NCBI GenBank assembly: GCA_022729755.1
Contig: DZAZ01000010.1
Span: 1-37,381 of the forward strand
DNA: 37,381 nucleotides
Reading direction: 5' to 3'
DNA from: Helicobacter cetorum
GTDB lineage: Bacteria > Campylobacterota > Campylobacteria > Campylobacterales > BB28
In this document: one piece after another, positions 1 to 10,741 of the stretch
Layout of the letters: each line of letters opens with the position of its first letter
Numbering within the stretch: position 1 is the first letter of the stretch
Notes under the pieces: generated by a model
Databases searched by the model: none
What the model was told of the DNA's origin: nothing
The model's input: the letters and a program-made list of their open reading frames with translations, nothing else
Made by a program: the position numbers and the translations under genes

Positions 1-645
1 AATTATTTTAAGTAGTGCTTGTTGAACCCCCTCACCACTTACATCTCTTGTGATTGAGCGATTTTCTGAAAGTCTTGAAATTTTATCAATCTCATCAATA
101 AAAACTATTCCTTTTTCAGCTTTTTTAATATCACCATTAGCTGTTTGTAAAAGTCTTGTTAAAATGTTTTCAACATCCTCACCAACATATCCAGCTTCAG
201 TTAAACTTGTAGCATCAGTTATTGCTATTGGCACATCTAAAAATCTTGCTAATGTTTGAGCCATTAATGTTTTACCACTTCCCGTTGGTCCTATAAATAA
301 CACATTTGATTTTGATAACTCTGTATCATCATCTTGCATAGTAGCACTTTGTTTAAAAATTCTTTTGTAGTGGTTATAAACTGCCACTGCAAATGTTTTT
401 TTGCATTTATGCTGACCAATTACATACTCATCAAGTGTCATTTTTAAATCTTTTGGAGTTAAAAGTTCTCCATTAAAGTCCAATTTCTCTTTTTTATCTA
501 CTCCTTGAGCTTCATCACTAAAAAATAGTTGGTTAATTGATTTAACACAATTTTTACAAATATAAACACCTTCACCTGCTATTATTGGATTTGCTTTAGT
601 TTCACTTTGTTTACAAAAATCACAAATTCTATTTTTTTTACTCAT
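1..645 (-). CDS. clpX: ATP-dependent Clp protease ATP-binding subunit ClpX (partial, C-terminus outside window)
   Basis: AAA+ unfoldase that feeds substrates to ClpP. It is absent from the ORF track because it runs off the left edge. Reading the minus strand from the ATG at 645 gives [13 protein letters not shown], then a four-cysteine zinc-finger (CDFC...CKNC), then GPTGSGKT (Walker A) and FIDEIDKI (Walker B), which are the standard ClpX layout. About 215 N-terminal residues are visible. The start overlaps the 3' end of lpxA by 8 nt, so fabZ-lpxA-clpX look co-transcribed and translationally coupled. This order is common in Campylobacterota. Confidence 0.96.
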   Translation of the reverse strand, partial: MSKKNRICDFCKQSETKANPIIAGEGVYICKNCVKSINQLFFSDEAQGVDKKEKLDFNGELLTPKDLKMTLDEYVIGQHKCKKTFAVAVYNHYKRIFKQSATMQDDDTELSKSNVLFIGPTGSGKTLMAQTLARFLDVPIAITDATSLTEAGYVGEDVENILTRLLQTANGDIKKAEKGIVFIDEIDKISRLSENRSITRDVSGEGVQQALLKII

Positions 646-1423
646 CAATATTCCTCTTAAATGGTATTCCTCTTGTTGTTTCTAATACAAATTTAGCTAA
701 TTTTTTTACTTTTTCATTTTCATTTTCTATCAATTCTTGTGCTATCTCTTTTAATGGTTTTTCTCCAGAAAAAAGCCTTTTATATGCACTTTTTAACTCA
801 TCAATTTGAGTTCTATCTATTCTTCTTCTAAGACCATTTAAGTTAAGTCCTCGTAAATATGCCCTATTACCTTCAGCTAAAGTATAAGGAGGAATATCTT
901 GAGTTAAAACCGAACCTCCTGCTATCATAGAGTGTTCACCTATTTTTACAAATTGATGAATAGGTACCATCCCACCAACTACCACAAAATCTTCAATTAC
1001 AACATGACCTCCAAGAGTAACAGCATTTGCTAAAATACAATTATTTCCGATAATACAATCGTGTGCAATATGCACATATCCCATAAATAAGTTATTACTA
1101 CCTATTTTTGTGACACTTCCACCACCTTCAGTTCCAGAGTTAAAAAGAGTAAATTCTCTAATTTTATTATCCTCGCCAATTATTAATTTTACTTTTTCGC
1201 CTTTGTATTTGAGGTCTTGGGGAATTGAGCCTATTACTGCATAAGAGAAAATTTCATTATTTTTTCCAATATCACTATCGCCATAAATACAAACACCATT
1301 ATGAAGTTTTGTATTATCCCCTATTTTTGCTTCACTTGATACAAAACAATTTGCACCAATAGTTACATTTTCGCCAATAATTGCACCTTTTTCAATTATT
1401 GCAGATGGGTGAATTTGTTTCAT
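638..1423 (-). CDS. lpxA: Acyl-ACP--UDP-N-acetylglucosamine O-acyltransferase LpxA
   Basis: First step of lipid A synthesis in the cytoplasm: transfer of a 3-hydroxyacyl chain from ACP to UDP-GlcNAc. The 261-aa length is normal. The first ~190 residues are hexapeptide repeats of a left-handed beta helix, followed by a helical C-terminal domain. HIAHDC (residues 118-123) carries the catalytic histidine, H121, equivalent to E. coli H125. The loop [12 protein letters not shown] differs from the E. coli form. The gene overlaps fabZ by 4 nt (ATGA) upstream and clpX by 8 nt downstream. Confidence 0.96.
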   Translation of the reverse strand: MKQIHPSAIIEKGAIIGENVTIGANCFVSSEAKIGDNTKLHNGVCIYGDSDIGKNNEIFSYAVIGSIPQDLKYKGEKVKLIIGEDNKIREFTLFNSGTEGGGSVTKIGSNNLFMGYVHIAHDCIIGNNCILANAVTLGGHVVIEDFVVVGGMVPIHQFVKIGEHSMIAGGSVLTQDIPPYTLAEGNRAYLRGLNLNGLRRRIDRTQIDELKSAYKRLFSGEKPLKEIAQELIENENEKVKKLAKFVLETTRGIPFKRNIDE

Positions 1424-1863
1424 TTATCTACAACCATTGCTTTAAGTTCAGCTTCAGCAACTAATTTTCCATCTACAAAAGCTTCGCCACTTAAGACTAA
1501 TATAGAACCTTTTTGTCTAATCAAATGAAGTTTATATGTCAATCTATCCCCTGGTTTTACGGGATGTCTAAATTTTGCTTTATCAATTGACATAAAATAT
1601 ACTACTTTATTTTGGTAAGCATTTTCATCATCTAAGCTTTTAAAACCTAAAACCCCACCAGCTTGAGCTAAACCTTCAATTATCATAACCCCTGGATAAA
1701 TTGGATGTTCTGGAAAGTGACCTGCAAAAATTTGCTCATTAATTGTTACATTTTTATAAGCTTCTATATATTCACCTTTTCTAATTTCAACAACTCTATC
1801 AATTAATAAAAAGGGAAATCTATGAGGAAGTATTTTTTGAATTTGAACTACATCTAACTCCAT
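1420..1863 (-). CDS. fabZ: 3-hydroxyacyl-[ACP] dehydratase FabZ
   Basis: Hot-dog-fold dehydratase of type II fatty acid synthesis; it competes with LpxA for 3-hydroxyacyl-ACP, which explains the pairing. The 147-aa length is typical. LPHRFPFLLIDRV at the N-terminus and GHFPEHPIYPGVMIIEG contain the active-site pair H49 and E63. It is the first gene of the minus-strand cluster. The 133-bp gap to the divergent gene at 1997 must hold promoters for both directions; I see no convincing -35 boxes there, as is usual for this phylum. Confidence 0.96.
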   Translation of the reverse strand: MELDVVQIQKILPHRFPFLLIDRVVEIRKGEYIEAYKNVTINEQIFAGHFPEHPIYPGVMIIEGLAQAGGVLGFKSLDDENAYQNKVVYFMSIDKAKFRHPVKPGDRLTYKLHLIRQKGSILVLSGEAFVDGKLVAEAELKAMVVDK

Positions 1864-1996
1864 TTTGTTTAAATCCTAATCTTTCAAAGTTTTTTAGCTT
1901 GATTCTATCAAAAAGTTGTTAAAACTTCTTTTAGTTAAATTGTTTTCTAACTTTTAAATTGTTAAAATGTAAATAAAATTTTGAGGTTTTATCTTA

Positions 1997-2935
1997 ATGT
2001 ACAAACAATCTTTTGAATTAATGCAAAAATCGACTAATATAGTTTTACTTTCTCACATCGACCCTGATGCTGATGCACTTGGAAGTGCATTAGGGCTTTA
2101 TTCTATATTAAAAAATATGAAAAAAAATGTAAATGTAGTCAATTACTCAAAAGAGTTAGCAAAAAATTTAGATTTTTTACCAAATTTTGAAAAAGTAAAA
2201 AATGAGTTACCAAATAAAATTGATTTAATTATAATCTGTGATACAGGAAATATCGATAGAGTTGGATTTGAATTGCCTGAAGTTGATATTTTAAATATTG
2301 ACCATCACAAAAGTAATACAAACTATGGAACTATCAATTTAATTGAGCCAAATGCTCCTTCAACTTCAGCTGTTATTTATAATCTTTTAATGCAAAATAA
2401 TGTAAATATAGATAAAGATAGTGCAATATGTTTATATACTGCACTTGTCGAAGATACGGGATTTTTTAAATATGAAAGCACTAATGAGGAGACTTTTGAA
2501 ATTGCAAAAAATTTAACTATTTTTGGTGCAAATCCACATTATGTTGCTAAAATGCTAACTGAAAGAGATTCCCTTGCAAAATTGCGACTTATTGCCTTAG
2601 TTTTAAATACATTAGATTTGGCACTAGATGCCAGGGTTGCAAAAATTATTTTAACTCAAGATATGCTAAAACAAAGTGGTGCAAAAAGGGCTGATAGTGA
2701 AAATATCGCAAATATGGTTCGAGCAATTGCAACTGTTGAAGTTTCGATTTTTTTAAAAGAAGAAAATGAGGGAATAAAAGTTTCACTAAGAAGTAAAAAT
2801 TATGTAGATGTAAGTGAAATTGCTATGAATTTTGGAGGTGGTGGTCATCAAAGAGCATCAGGATTTAGCTATAACTCAAAAGATTTTGAAGCTTTATACA
2901 AAGAAATATTGAGTAAATTAAAAGGAGTTATATAA
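1997..2935 (+). CDS. DHH/DHHA1-family phosphoesterase (NrnA-like oligoribonuclease/pAp phosphatase)
   Basis: Predicted Mn-dependent phosphodiesterase degrading nanoRNA and/or pAp. SHIDPDADALGS (residues 19-30) supplies the first metal-binding aspartates, CDTG follows at 81-84, and the DHH motif is at 102-104 (NIDHHKSN). The DHHA1 substrate-binding motif GGGGHQRASG lies near residue 280. The 312-aa length fits NrnA rather than RecJ. It is the first gene of the long plus-strand operon, and its stop at 2935 directly abuts the next start at 2936. Whether it acts on nanoRNA, pAp or c-di-nucleotides cannot be read from sequence. Confidence 0.88.
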   Translation: MYKQSFELMQKSTNIVLLSHIDPDADALGSALGLYSILKNMKKNVNVVNYSKELAKNLDFLPNFEKVKNELPNKIDLIIICDTGNIDRVGFELPEVDILNIDHHKSNTNYGTINLIEPNAPSTSAVIYNLLMQNNVNIDKDSAICLYTALVEDTGFFKYESTNEETFEIAKNLTIFGANPHYVAKMLTERDSLAKLRLIALVLNTLDLALDARVAKIILTQDMLKQSGAKRADSENIANMVRAIATVEVSIFLKEENEGIKVSLRSKNYVDVSEIAMNFGGGGHQRASGFSYNSKDFEALYKEILSKLKGVI

Positions 2936-4324
2936 ATGTTTGCAAATGATAGAAGAAAAAAAGGCAATGGTGGTAAAATTTTATTTTTATTAGTTTTAGT
3001 GGCTATTGGTGGTGCTGTTGCATATTTAAATAACTCAACTGTGTTTGAAAAAATAAAACCTATAATTGAAATAGAAGGTAATATACATTGGAATTTAAAA
3101 GATAATTTTAAACTTAAAGTTAGCGATGATACGGGAATAAAAAATTATAAAGCAATATTAAGCGATGGAAAGAATAATATAGTTTTACTTAATCAAACTC
3201 TTGATACTCCACTAAAAGAGGTAGAAGTTGAAATAGAACCACCAAAAGTTGGAATGTTTTTTGAAAAAAGTAATATTTCTATTATAGTAGAAGCAACCGA
3301 TGCTAGTAAATGGAATTTTTTAGCTGGAAATAGTACTACAAAAACTGCAAATGTTATGATTGATAATAAAAAGCCAACTTTAGTTTTAGTCAATCACTCT
3401 TATGGGATTACAAAAGGTGGGAGTGCATTAGTGATTTTTAAGGCTAGTGATGAGAGTTTAGATGAACTTTATATAAATACAAATTTTAACAAAAAGTTTA
3501 AAGCGCAAAAATTTTATAAAGATGATTATTATATCTCTTTAGTTGCTTGGCCTGTTATCGAAAACACTTTCAAAGCTACAATCATAGCCAAAGATAAGGC
3601 AGGAAATAGTTCAAAAGCAGATATAAATTTTTATTTAAAAGAGAGAAGTTATAAAAGCTCAAATATTCCTTTAAAAGATGATTTTTTAGAAGGTCCAATT
3701 ACAGACCTCTTTGAAGAGGTTAATCCGCCAAATGTTGAGCTTCACTCTTCACTTGAAAAATTCAAATATATAAACGATGTGTTAAGAAAAAATAATGAAG
3801 ATTTAATTGCAAAAATAACTTCAAATGTCTTTGTAGATGAGAAAATTTCTTCATTTAATTTAAATCCATTTTATCCTCTAAAAAACGGAGCTGCTGTTGC
3901 AAGTTTTGGTGACCATAGATTTTTTTATTATAATGAAGAGTTAATGAGCGAATCTCATCACTTGGGAATAGATTTAGCAAGTGTTGGACTTGCTGAAATA
4001 ACTTCAAATAATTTAGCAAGAGTTGCTTATGCAAATTTTAATGGAATTTATGGAAAAATGCCTATTTTATATCACGGTTTAGGATTATACACACTCTATG
4101 GACACTGCTCTGAAATTAACTTTAATGCAAACGATTTGGTAAAAACTGATAGTGTAATTGCAAGAACTGGCAAAAGTGGATTAGCATTGGGTGACCATCT
4201 ACATTTTGGTGTATTGGTTCAAGGAATTGAAGTTAGACCTGAAGAGTGGATGGATGAGAAGTGGATACGACTTAATGTGAAAAATGTAATTGAAGAAGCA
4301 AAAAAAATGGTAGATAAAAAGTAA
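2936..4324 (+). CDS. M23-family (LytM) peptidoglycan endopeptidase, membrane-anchored
   Basis: Predicted zinc peptidase that trims peptidoglycan cross-links in the periplasm. A positively charged N-terminus (FANDRRKKGNGG) and one hydrophobic segment (about residues 15-30) indicate an inner-membrane anchor. A beta-rich middle region follows, then a C-terminal LytM domain with SHHLGID (HxxxD), LYGHCSE and GDHLHFG (HxH), which together supply the zinc ligands and catalytic histidine. Campylobacterota use several such enzymes for helical cell shape. The 462-aa length matches the large M23 proteins of this phylum. It lies directly before minC, suggesting envelope and division coupling. Confidence 0.9.
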   Translation: MFANDRRKKGNGGKILFLLVLVAIGGAVAYLNNSTVFEKIKPIIEIEGNIHWNLKDNFKLKVSDDTGIKNYKAILSDGKNNIVLLNQTLDTPLKEVEVEIEPPKVGMFFEKSNISIIVEATDASKWNFLAGNSTTKTANVMIDNKKPTLVLVNHSYGITKGGSALVIFKASDESLDELYINTNFNKKFKAQKFYKDDYYISLVAWPVIENTFKATIIAKDKAGNSSKADINFYLKERSYKSSNIPLKDDFLEGPITDLFEEVNPPNVELHSSLEKFKYINDVLRKNNEDLIAKITSNVFVDEKISSFNLNPFYPLKNGAAVASFGDHRFFYYNEELMSESHHLGIDLASVGLAEITSNNLARVAYANFNGIYGKMPILYHGLGLYTLYGHCSEINFNANDLVKTDSVIARTGKSGLALGDHLHFGVLVQGIEVRPEEWMDEKWIRLNVKNVIEEAKKMVDKK

Positions 4325-4331
4325 AAATATT

Positions 4332-4904
4332 ATGCTAGTAAAACAAAAAAATTTAAGAGTTTTTGAAATTGAAATAGATGATGAAGTGGAATTTTTTAAC
4401 TATGTAAATAAAAATTTTATAATTTTGCAAAAATTTTTACTACTTTTAAGGGGCAATATTAGTGAAAATATAATTAAATTTTTAAATGATAATAAAATGA
4501 TTTTTTTTGATGTAAATAATATAATTGATATAAACAGTGTTATCTCTAATGCGAAATTTAAAAGTGTAGAAACAAATAAAACGGATAAAAAAGAAGAACA
4601 AATAGAGGTAAAAAGATTAATTTTTAATAGAACAATTAGAAGTGGTGAAGAGATTATTTGTAGTGATGATGTAGTAATTTTTGGAAGAGTTAATAGTGGT
4701 GCAAAAATTATAACAACAGGAAATGTCGAAGTTTTTGGAATGATTGATGGTATGATTGAGTCAAGTGGTGATTATTTGATAGCTAAAGAGATTGGAAGTG
4801 GTGACATTATTTTTAATGGTGAAGTGATAAATAAAGCTATTTTTAATAGTACGATAAGACAAATTAGTTTCAAAAATGGTAGTTTAATGGTTAAGGAGCT
4901 TTAG
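4332..4904 (+). CDS. minC: Septum site-determining protein MinC
   Basis: Inhibitor of FtsZ polymerisation targeted by MinD. The 190-aa protein has a divergent N-terminal FtsZ-inhibiting domain. Its C-terminal beta-helix domain is recognisable: TIRSGEEI (RSG motif, MinD contact), [24 protein letters not shown] and a final helix turn. No minD or minE is visible nearby, so minC is separate from its partners here. The stop codon overlaps the GTG start of lpxC by one base, consistent with translational coupling. Confidence 0.9.
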   Translation: MLVKQKNLRVFEIEIDDEVEFFNYVNKNFIILQKFLLLLRGNISENIIKFLNDNKMIFFDVNNIIDINSVISNAKFKSVETNKTDKKEEQIEVKRLIFNRTIRSGEEIICSDDVVIFGRVNSGAKIITTGNVEVFGMIDGMIESSGDYLIAKEIGSGDIIFNGEVINKAIFNSTIRQISFKNGSLMVKEL

Positions 4905-5788
4905 TGAAGCAAAAAACGATAGCTAAAAGTATGGAAGTTGTAGGAGTGGGATTACATAGAGGTGTAGCTGTAAAAATGGTACTTGAACCACTTGAAGCAG
5001 ATTTAGGAATTATATTTTATAGGAGTGATAGGGGAGTTTCGATAAAACTATCACCTCAAAATATAGTTGATACAAAATTAGCAACAGTTCTTGGAAAAGA
5101 TGGAGTTAGTATCTCTACAATTGAGCATTTTTTATCGGCACTTTATTCTTATGGAATTGACAATATTAGAGTTAGTGTAGATTCTGATGAATTGCCAATA
5201 TTAGATGGAAGTGCAATTGGTTTTTGTATGATTTTAGATGAAGCTGGAGTTAGAGAATTAGATGCTTATAAAAAAGTTTTAATTATAAATCAAGAAATAG
5301 AAGTTCAAAGTGGCGATAAATTCGTAAAACTTTCACCTTCAAAAAATTTAGAATTTAATTTTAAAATAGAATTTAATCATCACTTAATTAAAACTCAAGA
5401 GTTTAATTTTAACTTTTCAAAAGATTTATATTTAGAAGAAATTGCAAGGGCTAGAACATTTGGATTTTTAAAAGATGTTGAGTATCTTCGTTCAATTGGA
5501 CTTGCAAAAGGTGGAAGTTTAGATAATGCAATAGTACTTGATGAAAAAAGAGTTTTAAATGCTGATGGACTTAGGTTTGCTAATGAATTTGTAAGACATA
5601 AGATTTTAGATGCAATTGGGGATTTAGCCGTTTTAAATTATCCTATTATTGCAAAGTACTCATCATTTGCAGGAAGTCATTCTCTAAATCATCAATTAAC
5701 AAAAAAAGTTTTAAGCGATGCCCAAAATTATGAAATAGTTGAAGTAAAATCTAAAGTAGAATTTGAGAGAGTTTATGCAAAAAGTTGA
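4904..5788 (+). CDS. lpxC: UDP-3-O-acyl-N-acetylglucosamine deacetylase LpxC
   Basis: Zn-dependent committed step of lipid A synthesis. Start is GTG at 4904, preceded by AAGGAG at a suitable distance. Zinc ligands are H75 (TIEHFLSAL) and H232/D236 in [10 protein letters not shown]259 (AGSHSLNH) is the general acid. The 294-aa length is normal. Pairing with minC upstream and tsaB downstream matches the gene order I recall for Campylobacter. The 3' end overlaps tsaB. Confidence 0.96.
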   Translation: MKQKTIAKSMEVVGVGLHRGVAVKMVLEPLEADLGIIFYRSDRGVSIKLSPQNIVDTKLATVLGKDGVSISTIEHFLSALYSYGIDNIRVSVDSDELPILDGSAIGFCMILDEAGVRELDAYKKVLIINQEIEVQSGDKFVKLSPSKNLEFNFKIEFNHHLIKTQEFNFNFSKDLYLEEIARARTFGFLKDVEYLRSIGLAKGGSLDNAIVLDEKRVLNADGLRFANEFVRHKILDAIGDLAVLNYPIIAKYSSFAGSHSLNHQLTKKVLSDAQNYEIVEVKSKVEFERVYAKS

Positions 5789-6245
5789 TGTGTGTGTAGT
5801 GGCTTTATCTTCTCCCATATTGGTTGGAATTTATGAAAATTTAAAATTAAAACAAGAAATTAAAAGTTTAGAAAAAACAAGTGAAATTTTACCAAAAATT
5901 TTTAGTGATATTTTTCAAAACTATGAAATAAATTCTATATTTTTTGCAAAAGGACCAGGTAGTTATATGTCTATAAAGTTAGTTTATATATTTTTAAAAA
6001 CATTAAATATTGTAAAAAGTATTCCACTTTTTGCAACTGATGGTTTTTATTTTTGCAATTCTCCAATTAAAGCAATGGGAAACAGGTATTTTATTAAAAA
6101 TAATAATGAAATAGAAATTATAAAATTAGAAAATGTAATTACAAATTTTATGTTACCAACTTTTTTAGATAAAACTAAATTTAGTAGTGATATAGAACCA
6201 CTTTATGTTTTACCTGCGATAGAACTTCAAAAGGAGCGGAATTGA
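5775..6245 (+). CDS. tsaB: TsaB/YeaZ-like tRNA threonylcarbamoyladenosine biosynthesis protein
   Basis: Partner of TsaD in making t6A37 on ANN-decoding tRNAs. The family signature [10 protein letters not shown] (usually GPGSFTGLR) is present, with the ASKHA-type N-terminal strand [15 protein letters not shown]. The C-terminal half is short compared with E. coli TsaB (about 230 aa), as in other small epsilonproteobacterial versions. The ORF track starts at TTG 5763; I prefer ATG 5775 because it gives a normal first strand. It overlaps lpxC by 14 nt and thrB by 4 nt. Confidence 0.78.
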   Translation: MQKVDVCVVALSSPILVGIYENLKLKQEIKSLEKTSEILPKIFSDIFQNYEINSIFFAKGPGSYMSIKLVYIFLKTLNIVKSIPLFATDGFYFCNSPIKAMGNRYFIKNNNEIEIIKLENVITNFMLPTFLDKTKFSSDIEPLYVLPAIELQKERN

Positions 6246-7126
6246 CAATTGAAGTTCCTGCAACAAGTGCTAATTTAGGGCCAGGTTTCGATACATTAGG
6301 GCTTTCACTAAATTTAATAAATAAAGTAATTATAAAACCATCTAAATTTTTTAGTGTATCGATTAAAGGAGAGGGAAGCAAAAATAGAAAATTAAAGTCA
6401 AATAATATTTTTATAAATATATTTAATGAATATTATAAAAATTTAACGGGTAAAAGGGATAATTTTAAATTTACATTTTTAAATGAAATACCTATTTCAA
6501 GAGGATTAGGGAGTAGTTCAGCTGTAATTATAAGTGCAATTTATGCCGCTTATGAAGCTTCTGATATAACTATTTCAAAAAATAAAATTTTATCACTTGC
6601 ACTTAATTTTGAGCCACATCCTGATAATATAACTCCCGCAGTTATGGGTGGATTTAATGTGGCAATAGTTGAAAAAAATCAAGTTTTTTCACTAAAAAAA
6701 GAGATGCCATCATTTTTAAAAGCTATTGTAGTAATTCCAGATAAAGCAATTTCAACAGTTCAATCTCGTACTACTCTTCCAAAATTTTACTCAAAAAGTA
6801 GTGCTGTTTTTAATGTTTCAAGAAGTTCACTATTAACTTCTTGTTTTTTTAGTGAGAATTGGGAACTTTTGAAAATTGCTTCAAGAGATAAATTTCATCA
6901 AAAATATAGAATGAACCAAATGCCAGAACTTTACGAAGTTCAAAAAGTAGCACTTGAAAGTAATGCTTTAATGAGTACTTTAAGTGGAAGTGGTTCTACT
7001 TTTTTTAATATGGTGTATGAAGATGATGCAAAAAGAGTGGCTAAAAAACTACAAGATACTTTCCCACAATTTGAAGTTAAAATTTTAGATTTTGACAATA
7101 GTGGTGCTAGAGTTATTTATGATTAA
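6242..7126 (+). CDS. thrB: Homoserine kinase ThrB
   Basis: GHMP-family kinase phosphorylating homoserine for threonine synthesis. Start is TTG at 6242 with AAGGAGCG just upstream. [18 protein letters not shown] (residues 6-23) is the homoserine-kinase N-terminal signature, and [11 protein letters not shown] (84-94) is the GHMP phosphate-binding loop. The C-terminal [11 protein letters not shown] loop is also present. Length 294 aa. It sits inside the translation/envelope operon, with no threonine-pathway genes beside it. Confidence 0.95.
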   Translation: MTIEVPATSANLGPGFDTLGLSLNLINKVIIKPSKFFSVSIKGEGSKNRKLKSNNIFINIFNEYYKNLTGKRDNFKFTFLNEIPISRGLGSSSAVIISAIYAAYEASDITISKNKILSLALNFEPHPDNITPAVMGGFNVAIVEKNQVFSLKKEMPSFLKAIVVIPDKAISTVQSRTTLPKFYSKSSAVFNVSRSSLLTSCFFSENWELLKIASRDKFHQKYRMNQMPELYEVQKVALESNALMSTLSGSGSTFFNMVYEDDAKRVAKKLQDTFPQFEVKILDFDNSGARVIYD

Positions 7127-7143
7127 AGCTTAAATTTGATATA

Positions 7144-7389
7144 ATGAAACAAGTAGATAAACCAATTAGAATGTGCATAATGTGTAAACAAAGGGATGTA
7201 CAATCAAATTTAATCAGACTTCAATGTATTGATAAAAAGTTAATAAATCATAGTGGAGTTGGAAGAAGCTTTTATATATGCAAAAGTTGTATAGATAATA
7301 AAAAGTTATTTAAAATGCTATCACATAAGTGTAAAATAGAAGTGGAAGAGTTAAGGAAAAATTTAAAGGAGATTTTATTTAATGCATAA
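7144..7389 (+). CDS. ylxR: YlxR/RnpM family (DUF448) RNA-binding protein
   Basis: Small protein of the nusA/infB operons; Bacillus and Clostridium members bind nucleic acid, and RnpM modulates RNase P. PIRMCIMCKQRD (residues 7-18) is the family P-x-R-x-C-x-x-C motif, with a second pair in YICKSC, giving a zinc-ribbon-like arrangement. It overlaps infB by 8 nt. No Shine-Dalgarno sequence is visible before the ATG, and the start coincides with a TATAAT-like hexamer (7138-7143); family alignment still favours this start. Confidence 0.88.
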   Translation: MKQVDKPIRMCIMCKQRDVQSNLIRLQCIDKKLINHSGVGRSFYICKSCIDNKKLFKMLSHKCKIEVEELRKNLKEILFNA

Positions 7390-9979
7390 AGTTCGTGTTC
7401 ATGAAATTGCTAAAGAGTTAGGGTTAAAAAGTAAAGAAGTCGTAGAAAAAACTAAAGAGATAGGGCTAGAGTTAAAAGCTGCATCTAGTGTAAATTCTGA
7501 TATCGCTGAAGGTATTGTTGAGTATATTATGAAGGGAATAATTCCAAAAGTAATTAAAAATGAGATTGAAAATTCTCAAGAAGAGGTAAGTGAAATTAGC
7601 AAAAATATCGAAAAACAAGAAGTTTTAGATGTGCAAGTTTCTGTGAAATTAGAGGAAAAAGAAGAAAAAATTATAGAACATAAAAAAGAAGAGATAGAAG
7701 CAGTAAAAGAGGATACAGAAGAGAGTTTAGCACAATCATCGATTATGAGAAGAAGAGTTGGTGGAATTAAAATAATTAAAAAAAATAAAGTAAATGAACC
7801 AAAAGAAGAAGTAGAAGAGATAAAACTTGAAGCTCCTTTGAGTACTTCACAAATAATTACTGAAAATAAAAAAACAACTCAAGCTAATGAAGAACTAAGA
7901 AATGCTGATAAATCAGAAAAAAAATCTTTTCAAAAGCAAAAGAAAAAAACTCCACCACCTTCAAAACATACACAAATGGAAAAAATTGATTTTCAAAGAG
8001 ATTTAAGTGAAAGTTCAAGAGAAGATGAGAGTGAAGATGAAGTTGTATTGCTTGATTTTTCAATTGAAGATGAGATAAAAAAAGAGAATGATAAACTTAA
8101 AAATATAATTGATGAAAAAAATATAAAAATTACAAAAAAAACTTCATTTTTAAATCAACAAGGTATCAAAAGAACTTCAAGAAGAAAAAGAAGACCTACT
8201 CAAAATGGTAAAAGCGAAGATGTAAAAGTTATTTCTATTCCTGAGAATATTAGGGTTTATGAATTTGCTGAAAAAATTAATAAAACATCATCAGATGTTA
8301 TAAAAGTGCTTTTTAATTTAGGAATGATGGTAAATAAAAACGATTTCTTAGAAGGTGATTATATAGAGATTTTAGCAGATGAATTTGGGTTAGAAGTTCA
8401 TACGATTGACCCACTTGAAGAGATGGATTATATTAAAATTTATGATAAAATAGAGGATACAAAATTAGTAGAGCGACCTCCAGTTATCACTATTATGGGA
8501 CATGTTGACCACGGTAAAACTTCACTACTTGATAAAATCAGAAATACTAAAATCGCAGATAAAGAGGCTGGTGGGATTACTCAACATATTGGGGCTTACA
8601 TAATAGAGAAAAATGGCAAAAAAATCACATTCTTAGATACACCAGGACACGAAGCATTTACAGCAATGAGAGCTAGAGGTACTAAAGTTACTGATATTGT
8701 TATTATTGTAGTTGCAGCTGATGATGGGGTTAAACCTCAAACTATTGAAGCAATTTCACACGCAAAAGCAGCAGGAGTTCCTATTATTGTTGCAATTAAT
8801 AAAATAGATAAAGCTGATGCTAATCTTGATAGAGTTAAATCTCAAATGGCTGACCAAGGTTTAACTCCTATTGATTGGGGTGGAGAGTATGAGTTTATTC
8901 CTGTTTCAGCTTACAGTGGTGCTGGAATTGAGGATTTACTTGAAACTATTTTAATTCAAGCTGAAGTATTAGAGCTTAAAGCAAATCCAAAAAGAGAGGC
9001 AAAAGCAGTTGTAGTTGAGTCAAGTGTTGAAAAAGGTCAAGGAGCTTCAGCCACTGTAATTGTTCAAAATGGAACATTAGAAGTTGGAAATGTTTTTGTA
9101 GTTGATACAACTTATGGAAGAGTTAGAACTTTAACAAATGATTTAGGTAAAAAAATAAAAAAACTTGAAGCAGGTGAACCTGGAGTAATAACTGGATTTA
9201 ACGATGTTCCAACAGCTGGTTCAGTATTAATTGTTACAGAAAATGAAAAAGATGCAAAAGAGTATGCACAAAAAAGAGCTGATTATTTCAGACAAAAAGG
9301 GCTTTCAAAATCTACAAAAGTTACTTTTGATGAACTTGGAGATTTAATTGCTGAAGGAAAATTAAAAGCACTTCCAATTATATTAAAAGCCGATGTACAG
9401 GGAAGTTTAGAAGCAATTAAGGGAAGCTTAGAAAAGCTTAAAAATGAAGAGGTGAAAATCAATATTATTCATTCAGGTGTTGGTGCAGTTAGCGAAAGTG
9501 ATGTAACTTTGGCAAGTGCAAGTGAAAATACAATCGTACTTGGATTTAATGTAAGACCTTCAACAAGTGTTAGCAATAAAGCAAAAATTCTTGGAGTTGA
9601 GATTAAAACTTACTCAATAATTTATAATTTATTAGATGATGTAAAATCGCTTTTAAGTGGTTTAATGGCTCCTACATTCAAAGAGGAAATTTCTGGTCAA
9701 GCTGAAGTTAGAGATACATTTACTATCGCAAAAGTTGGAACAATCGCTGGTTGTATGGTAATTGATGGAGTTATCAATAGAAATGCAAAAGCGAGAGTTA
9801 TTAGAGATGGAGTTGTTATTTACACAACTACAATTAACTCTTTAAAAAGATTTAAAGATGATGCTAGAGAGGTTTCAAAAGGCTATGAGTGTGGAATTAT
9901 GTTAGATAACTTTAATGATTTAAAAGTTAATGATGTGATAGAAATTTTTAAAGAAGTTGAACAAAAAGCTTCAGTATGA
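7382..9979 (+). CDS. infB: Translation initiation factor IF-2
   Basis: GTPase that delivers fMet-tRNA to the 30S subunit. The 865 aa include an N-terminal IF2_N helix domain ([17 protein letters not shown]). A long charged linker of low complexity runs to about residue 285, then a second IF2_N-like domain. The G domain follows with [17 protein letters not shown] and NKID. Two beta-barrel domains and the fMet-tRNA-binding C-terminus follow. AAGGAG precedes the start. It overlaps rbfA by 4 nt, the common infB-rbfA order. Confidence 0.97.
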   Translation: MHKVRVHEIAKELGLKSKEVVEKTKEIGLELKAASSVNSDIAEGIVEYIMKGIIPKVIKNEIENSQEEVSEISKNIEKQEVLDVQVSVKLEEKEEKIIEHKKEEIEAVKEDTEESLAQSSIMRRRVGGIKIIKKNKVNEPKEEVEEIKLEAPLSTSQIITENKKTTQANEELRNADKSEKKSFQKQKKKTPPPSKHTQMEKIDFQRDLSESSREDESEDEVVLLDFSIEDEIKKENDKLKNIIDEKNIKITKKTSFLNQQGIKRTSRRKRRPTQNGKSEDVKVISIPENIRVYEFAEKINKTSSDVIKVLFNLGMMVNKNDFLEGDYIEILADEFGLEVHTIDPLEEMDYIKIYDKIEDTKLVERPPVITIMGHVDHGKTSLLDKIRNTKIADKEAGGITQHIGAYIIEKNGKKITFLDTPGHEAFTAMRARGTKVTDIVIIVVAADDGVKPQTIEAISHAKAAGVPIIVAINKIDKADANLDRVKSQMADQGLTPIDWGGEYEFIPVSAYSGAGIEDLLETILIQAEVLELKANPKREAKAVVVESSVEKGQGASATVIVQNGTLEVGNVFVVDTTYGRVRTLTNDLGKKIKKLEAGEPGVITGFNDVPTAGSVLIVTENEKDAKEYAQKRADYFRQKGLSKSTKVTFDELGDLIAEGKLKALPIILKADVQGSLEAIKGSLEKLKNEEVKINIIHSGVGAVSESDVTLASASENTIVLGFNVRPSTSVSNKAKILGVEIKTYSIIYNLLDDVKSLLSGLMAPTFKEEISGQAEVRDTFTIAKVGTIAGCMVIDGVINRNAKARVIRDGVVIYTTTINSLKRFKDDAREVSKGYECGIMLDNFNDLKVNDVIEIFKEVEQKASV

Positions 9980-10335
9980 AAAAAAATTTAAAATTACAAA
10001 GAGTAGAATCGCTTTTAAAAGAGTTATTACCAGAAGCATTAGCAAATTTTGAAGATAATAGAATTAACTCTTTGCTTGTGACTGATGTTATTTGTACAAA
10101 AGGTAAATATGATGCAATAGTTTATATTAGTCCTGAATTTATAAGCGAAAGTGAACAAAGAGAAGTTTTGAAACAACTCCAAAAAGCGAAACATACGATA
10201 AAATCGCATATTTTAAATGCAACTGGTTGGTTTAGATGTCCTGAATTTAGTTTTAAATTTGATGAAAATATAGATAAAGTTAATAAAATGGAAGAGTTAT
10301 TCAAAAAGATAAAGGCTGAAAGTGAACAATCTTGA
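9976..10335 (+). CDS. rbfA: 30S ribosome-binding factor RbfA
   Basis: KH-fold protein needed for 16S rRNA 5'-end maturation and cold adaptation. The 119-aa length is typical. LKLQRVESLLKELLPEAL at the N-terminus and RCPEFSFKFDENIDKV near the C-terminus match the family pattern (usually R.vPeL.F..D.sid). The gene overlaps infB by 4 nt and rimP by 14 nt, so its translation is likely coupled to both. Confidence 0.9.
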   Translation: MKKNLKLQRVESLLKELLPEALANFEDNRINSLLVTDVICTKGKYDAIVYISPEFISESEQREVLKQLQKAKHTIKSHILNATGWFRCPEFSFKFDENIDKVNKMEELFKKIKAESEQS

Positions 10336-10741
10336 AAATACAATTTATAATATCGTAAAATCAGCAGGGGTTGAACTTTATGATATTGAAAAATTAAAAG
10401 ATGGAGAAAATGGTATTTTTAGGGTTTATATAAAGAGTAAAGATGGCATAACTCTCGATAAATGTAGTGAAGTTAGTAATTTACTTTCGCCGATTTTAGA
10501 CATAAATGAACCATTAGGTGGTAAGTATTTTTTTGAAGTAAGCTCACCTGGGCTTGAGCGAAAATTAAGAACTATTTCTCATTTTGAGAAATCTATAGGT
10601 GATAAAGTTGAAGTAAAACTCAAAGATGCAACTCATTTAAAAGGTGAAATCAAAAAAGTAGAAGGTGAAAAGATTTTTATTGATGAGAGTGAAATTAATT
10701 TCAATGATATAAAATCGGCCAAAACATATTTTGAATGGTAG
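10322..10741 (+). CDS. rimP: Ribosome maturation factor RimP
   Basis: Assembly factor for the 30S subunit. Start is GTG at 10322. The N-terminal domain shows VELYDIEKLKDG and VYIKSKDGITLDKCSEVSNLLSPILD. The signature EVSSPGLERKLRT follows, then an SH3-like C-terminal domain ending in [13 protein letters not shown]. Length 139 aa is normal. It overlaps ribD by 7 nt. In many bacteria rimP precedes nusA; here it closes the infB-rbfA-rimP block, as in other Campylobacterota. Confidence 0.92.
   Translation: MNNLENTIYNIVKSAGVELYDIEKLKDGENGIFRVYIKSKDGITLDKCSEVSNLLSPILDINEPLGGKYFFEVSSPGLERKLRTISHFEKSIGDKVEVKLKDATHLKGEIKKVEGEKIFIDESEINFNDIKSAKTYFEW

Noticed and set aside
50-259. 69-aa plus-strand ORF
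   Set aside because: Antisense to the AAA+ core of clpX, whose Walker motifs are clear on the minus strand.
7138-7143. TATAAT directly before ylxR as a promoter for a leaderless or shortened gene
   Set aside because: Family alignment needs the residues before P7, and the gene lies inside a dense operon; the hexamer is probably chance, though the missing Shine-Dalgarno remains odd.
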